The notes beneath the pieces were generated by a model. The model ran no database searches. It was not told the DNA's origin and saw nothing but the letters and a program-made list of their open reading frames with translations. DNA of 16,711 bases from Euryarchaeota archaeon UBA36. Its GTDB lineage: Archaea; Thermoplasmatota; Poseidoniia; Poseidoniales; Thalassarchaeaceae. Both the position numbers and the translations under genes were made by a program. The stretch covers positions 1 to 16,711 of the forward strand of contig DAJW01000090.1 of assembly GCA_002496485.1 (NCBI GenBank), written 5' to 3'. Shown here piece after piece: positions 13,587 to 16,711 of this stretch. Within the stretch, counting starts at the first letter, position 1; each line of letters opens with the position of its first letter.

Positions 13587-14414
13587 ATGGAGCTAGACTT
13601 TTTACTTCTATTTTCATGGTTTGTTACTACAGCAATCATCAGTATTTCAGTTCTTATAATTTGCAAACCCTCAGAAGTCCAATTGAATCTAGAACAAGTG
13701 CAAAAAATGTTCAAAAATTACTGGATTCATATATTTGTAGGAATTTTAGCAATTTTATCTAAGTTTATTGTTGATAATATTGACCGTTCATTAATGGTCA
13801 AAGAGCAATTAGATATGACGGAATTAATTTTTTTAATTGAAGGGAAATCAGTTCTATTTTTTCAAGAAACACTCAGGCACAATATCTTAGACTTTCTACT
13901 GACTCATTTTTATATCATCGGCTTAATGACCACAACGTTCTGTACCTTTATCTTCCCACTCTATTTCGACGATAGGAAAATGGCCAATAGAGTCTCTACA
14001 TCTATACTGTGGTCATACTTTTTAGCTGTCCCATTCTTCTTATTTTTCAATGTAAGAGTAACAGGTGATTATATCACAGAGATGGAATCAATTGCATATA
14101 ACCTCAGTCCAGAAATTAATAGTTGGTTTAGAACAATTGATACTTTTTCCAATGGGATGCCCAGTCTGCACGTTGCTTTGCCATTATCGGCATATTTGAC
14201 CCTAAGAAATTGGAATAAGAAAGAATGGAATAAATTTCAAAATTTTTTATTAGTAATGATTAGCTTAACAATATTCTCAATTTTATATCTAGGGATACAC
14301 TGGATTTTAGATATTATTGCAGGTTTTATCATCGCTATGTTGGCTGTAATGATTTCCAACAAAACTAATGAAGCATTTTGGAGATTTACGTACAGCAAAC
14401 TTTCCTCAAAATAG
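13587..14414 (+). CDS. PAP2-superfamily integral membrane phosphatase/transferase
   Basis: A 275-residue polytopic membrane protein with roughly six hydrophobic helices (near 4-26, 46-63, 103-126, 138-155, 217-235, 241-257). Two signatures of the PAP2 (phosphatidic acid phosphatase type 2) family are visible: NGMPSLHVALPL (189-200) with H195, and YLGIHWILDIIAG (234-246) with nucleophile H238 and partner D242. The upstream KxxxxxxRP motif of classical PAP2 is not evident. This looks more like the branch that includes inositolphosphotransferase (Aur1-like) enzymes, which transfer or hydrolyse phosphate on lipid head groups. The substrate (lipid phosphate, polyprenyl phosphate or archaeal lipid head group) is not readable. 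An in-frame stop at 13566-13568 makes ATG 13587 the first possible start. It follows mrp by 49 nt on the same strand and may be co-transcribed; it is convergent with nadA. Confidence 0.85.
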   Translation: MELDFLLLFSWFVTTAIISISVLIICKPSEVQLNLEQVQKMFKNYWIHIFVGILAILSKFIVDNIDRSLMVKEQLDMTELIFLIEGKSVLFFQETLRHNILDFLLTHFYIIGLMTTTFCTFIFPLYFDDRKMANRVSTSILWSYFLAVPFFLFFNVRVTGDYITEMESIAYNLSPEINSWFRTIDTFSNGMPSLHVALPLSAYLTLRNWNKKEWNKFQNFLLVMISLTIFSILYLGIHWILDIIAGFIIAMLAVMISNKTNEAFWRFTYSKLSSK

Positions 14415-14432
14415 ACTACTAATCAATCAGAA

Positions 14433-15518
14433 TTATTCTGCCAACCTAAACATCTCATCTAGACTTTTATTCGCCCTGAGGATTGTATTCTGATCTATCT
14501 CAATAATTTGTCTGGGATCAGGATTCCTAAGTGCTTGTAAGATATCTTCAAGATGAGTTTTCTTCATGTGAGGGCACATTATACAAGCACCTACCAGATT
14601 CAAATCATTGTCTGACTCAGCAATTACTCTATCTGCCGTCCCACATTCTGTGATTAACATAATATTACTTTCTCCTTCACTTGATAATCTCAATGCTTCA
14701 TCCTTAAGGATCTCACTACTGCCGATTATATCGCTCTCTTCCAAAACTTCTGAGTCACACTCTGGATGACTTAAAACCATTAGATTCATGCCCTGCGAAT
14801 GCATTTCTCTTTTCCATTTTCTAATCTTTTCACCTGTAAAATAGGCATGTACCTCACATTCTCCATCGAAAACTATCACTTCTTTTTTTCCTGATAGCTC
14901 ATTTTGAAGATGCGCTCCCATAAATTTATCAGGAACAAAAATCAGTTTATCCCCAGGCAACCTCTCACAGATTTTAAGATAGTTACTACTTGTAACACAA
15001 ACATCACATTCTGCTTTTACAGAAGCACTAGTATTAATGTAACATACTACTGGAACATCCGGATATCTCTCCTTTAATGCCTTTACATCTTCAGCAGATA
15101 TACTTTCACTTAAGGAACAACCTGCATCTGGAGATGGATGAATTATAGTCTTGTGCGGACTTACTATTTTTGCGGTTTCAGCCATAAACCTAACACTAGA
15201 AAAAAGAATAGTCTGTTGCGGAGCATCTCTTGCTTCTTTAGATAGAGCATAGCTATCAGCAACTGAATCAGCAACTCCGTAAATAATATCTGGAGTTTGA
15301 TATGAATGAGCAATCAAGAAAACATCTTTTTCTTTCTTTAATCTATTAATCTCTAAAGTTAATGGAGCTATAACTTTACATGTCTCTATATCCCATCTCA
15401 TAGGTTGCTTTATCACATTTTGTAGTCTTATAGCCTCTATCTCGACTTCTTCCTCAGAAAAAATCATATTACCAAGATTTCTTTTCGGCAGAGGTGCAGA
15501 TGGCATCTCGATGGTCAT
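14433..15518 (-). CDS. nadA: Quinolinate synthase A
   Basis: A 4Fe-4S enzyme that condenses iminoaspartate with dihydroxyacetone phosphate to quinolinate, the precursor of NAD, in the cytoplasm. The 361 residues match long-form NadA. Conserved stretches are LIAHSYQTPDI (68-78), VADSYALSKEA (86-96), SSVRFMAETAKI (107-118), PSPDAGCSLSESI (128-140), VVCYINTSASVKA (157-169), CDVCVTSSN (171-179), SHPECDSEV and CIMCPHMKKTHL (312-323). The cluster ligands are most likely C134, C174 and C315. The partners NadB or aspartate dehydrogenase and NadC are not in the window. The ATG at 15518 is preferred; ATG 15506 is an alternative that would drop four residues. It is divergent from bud32 across 53 nt, and the stop lies 18 nt from the convergent PAP2 gene. 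Confidence 0.97.
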   Translation of the reverse strand: MTIEMPSAPLPKRNLGNMIFSEEEVEIEAIRLQNVIKQPMRWDIETCKVIAPLTLEINRLKKEKDVFLIAHSYQTPDIIYGVADSVADSYALSKEARDAPQQTILFSSVRFMAETAKIVSPHKTIIHPSPDAGCSLSESISAEDVKALKERYPDVPVVCYINTSASVKAECDVCVTSSNYLKICERLPGDKLIFVPDKFMGAHLQNELSGKKEVIVFDGECEVHAYFTGEKIRKWKREMHSQGMNLMVLSHPECDSEVLEESDIIGSSEILKDEALRLSSEGESNIMLITECGTADRVIAESDNDLNLVGACIMCPHMKKTHLEDILQALRNPDPRQIIEIDQNTILRANKSLDEMFRLAE

Positions 15519-15542
15519 TATATCATATCGTCTAGTGCAACC

Positions 15543-15551
15543 GCTTTCAAG
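15543..15551. promoter_or_regulatory. TATA-like element shared by nadA and bud32
   Basis: GCTTTCAAG (CTTGAAAGC on the minus strand) is centred about 25 nt before bud32's ATG (15572) and about 29 nt before nadA's ATG (15518). It is the only TATA-like candidate at suitable spacing in the 53-nt gap, and it could serve both directions. It is a poor match to a canonical TATA box. Confidence 0.35.
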
Positions 15552-15571
15552 TCATCTAGCATCGGAGTGTC

Positions 15572-16234
15572 ATGTCCGATACGGAAATTCCCATTTGGGC
15601 CCAAGAAAAAATTATTCATGAAGGGGCCGAAGCAACTGTTTCTGAAGGAAAATGGTTTGGTAAATCAGCCATTTCTAAAGTAAGAAGAAAGCGAGGATAT
15701 CGATATCCTGAACTAGATCTCAAATTAACTAAAAAACGTATTTCAGCGGAAGCCCGCATTCTCTACAGATTACGAAAAGAATCATTTCCATGCCCTTCAA
15801 TTTACTATCTAAATACAAATAATTCACAAATTATAATGTCAAAAATTTTAGCAACTCCATTATATGAAAAATTGAATACTTTACAATCTCCGAAATTAAT
15901 TCTAGAAAAAATCGGAAAACTGGTTAGAAAGCTACACTTATGTGATATTTCTCACGGCGATTTAACTACTCATAATATTCTAATTTCCCCTAAAGAAAAG
16001 CTATTCATGATTGATTTTGGACTTTCTAAAATCTCTCCAGAAGTAGAGCATTTGGGCCTAGATTTACAGGTTTTAAGTGAATGCTTGACTGCAAGTCATG
16101 CAAATATTGAAAATCCGATGGAAGAAATTATACGTGGGTATATTTCGAATGATGATGTCCCTAGCTCAAAAAATGCTAATAATGTTATTAGTAGATTCAA
16201 AGAAATAAAAAGTAGGGTTCGTTATCATGGATAA
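15572..16234 (+). CDS. bud32: Bud32 (PRPK), KEOPS complex atypical kinase/ATPase
   Basis: Bud32 is the small atypical protein kinase/ATPase of the KEOPS complex, which with Kae1 installs the t6A modification at position 37 of ANN-decoding tRNAs. The 220-residue protein has the family's short RIO-like layout. GAEATV (18-23) replaces the normal glycine loop; SAISKVRRKRGYRYPELD (32-49) contains the ATP-binding lysine K36; E60 pairs with it. SHGDLTTHNIL (127-137) supplies catalytic D130 and metal-binding N135, and MIDFGLS (146-152) supplies D148. The C-terminus ends in basic SRVRYHG. Many euryarchaea have Kae1 fused or adjacent, but here Bud32 is a separate protein and kae1 is not in the window. 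The next gene (rdgB) starts inside its last codons, an 8-nt overlap suggesting translational coupling. Confidence 0.96.
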   Translation: MSDTEIPIWAQEKIIHEGAEATVSEGKWFGKSAISKVRRKRGYRYPELDLKLTKKRISAEARILYRLRKESFPCPSIYYLNTNNSQIIMSKILATPLYEKLNTLQSPKLILEKIGKLVRKLHLCDISHGDLTTHNILISPKEKLFMIDFGLSKISPEVEHLGLDLQVLSECLTASHANIENPMEEIIRGYISNDDVPSSKNANNVISRFKEIKSRVRYHG

Positions 16235-16711
16235 GAAAGAACTATCCATTTTTTTTGCAACCAGTAATCAAAATAAGATTAATGAAGCAAAATCGATTTT
16301 GGAACCTTCTGGATACAAAATCCAACAATTACTTATTTCAGGTAATCCACCGAACTTTATTGAACCAAAATCTCTCGGAATTGAGCAGGTAGCCATATCC
16401 AAAATTAGCCAAGCAAAGCGTATGCTAAAAAACTCTAATCTATCTTATCATCCAATACTGGTTGAGGATTCTGGAATCTTTATTAATTCACTTGACGGTT
16501 TCCCCGGCGCTAGATCCTCTGAAGTAGAAAAAGAAATTGGAATTGAAGGAATACTAAGAATGTTGGAAGGAGTAGAAGATAGAAGAGCTGAATATAGGGC
16601 AGTTGCAATAATAGACTTTGGAAATCAGATTCTCAAATCAATTGGAGTTTGGAAAGGAAAAATTTCTAGTAGCGCATCTGGAAAAAATGGTTTTGGTTAT
16701 GATCCTATTTT
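16227..16711 (+). CDS. rdgB: RdgB/HAM1-family XTP/dITP pyrophosphatase (3' end outside window)
   Basis: House-cleaning nucleotide pyrophosphatase that hydrolyses dITP, ITP and XTP to monophosphates, keeping deaminated purines out of nucleic acids. About 161 residues are present. After the start they read FFATSNQNKINEAK (family T-x-N-x-x-K-x-x-E signature), then LVEDSGIFINSLDGFPGARSS with the catalytic Asp region, DRRAEYRAVA, and SGKNGFGYDPI at the window edge (GFGYDPxF motif). Only the final third is missing. The ATG at 16227 lies within the end of bud32 (8-nt overlap, different frame), so the two are very likely one transcript; in archaea rdgB and KEOPS genes are often neighbours. Confidence 0.95.
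   Translation, partial: MDKKELSIFFATSNQNKINEAKSILEPSGYKIQQLLISGNPPNFIEPKSLGIEQVAISKISQAKRMLKNSNLSYHPILVEDSGIFINSLDGFPGARSSEVEKEIGIEGILRMLEGVEDRRAEYRAVAIIDFGNQILKSIGVWKGKISSSASGKNGFGYDPI

Noticed and set aside
1..16711. CRISPR array, insertion sequence, toxin-antitoxin or defence system
   Set aside because: No regularly spaced direct repeats, transposase, nuclease or toxin-like gene was found; the genes are housekeeping, metabolic or surface proteins.

Overview
This AT-rich window looks like the chromosome of an uncultured archaeon. The best fit is a low-GC member of the marine Thermoplasmata-related Candidatus Poseidoniia (Marine Group II/III). The support is a group II chaperonin (thermosome), a stand-alone KEOPS kinase Bud32 overlapping an RdgB/HAM1 gene, a secreted surface protein with a C-terminal membrane anchor, bacterial-type DnaK and SDR-type threonine dehydrogenase, and TATA-like boxes about 24-29 nt before many start codons with almost no Shine-Dalgarno sequences (leaderless transcription). 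The lineage is inferred from gene content; no search was run.

Layout. 1-485 (-): 5' part of CTP synthase. 556-1512 (+): SDR-type L-threonine 3-dehydrogenase. 1509-5736: a chaperone block, with a divergent thermosome subunit (-) facing an Hsp20-like protein and DnaK (+); the shared promoter carries an inverted repeat. 5738-7261 (-): M17 leucyl aminopeptidase. 7325-8254 (-): agmatinase/arginase-family ureohydrolase. 8365-8787 (+): small uncharacterised protein behind a 15-bp dyad. 8819-11941 (+): 1040-residue exported, membrane-anchored beta-rich protein. 11948-12022 (-): tRNA-Gly(GCC) with encoded CCA. 12051-12425 (-): ArsC/low-molecular-weight phosphatase family protein. 12533-13537 (+): Mrp/NBP35 ATPase whose CxxC Fe-S loop is replaced by an Ig-repeat-like insert. 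13587-14414 (+): PAP2-family membrane enzyme. 14433-15518 (-): quinolinate synthase NadA. 15572-16234 (+): Bud32. 16227-16711 (+): RdgB/HAM1, cut by the window edge.

The region is mainly core metabolism and housekeeping: pyrimidine, NAD, polyamine and threonine metabolism, protein folding and turnover, tRNA t6A modification and nucleotide-pool cleaning. Genes are tightly packed, with convergent pairs separated by 1-18 nt or overlapping by 4 nt. No gene-free stretch exceeds about 135 nt. I see no mobile element, integrase, CRISPR array or prophage gene.

The strongest unexpected signal is the Mrp homologue: its metal-binding loop is replaced in frame by about 36 residues resembling a repeat of secreted bacterial Ig-like adhesin domains, leaving one cysteine in the whole protein. 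Secondary signals are the R-for-G change before the catalytic Asp of the thermosome subunit, an operator-like repeat in the chaperone promoter, and a near-start dyad before the small unknown gene.
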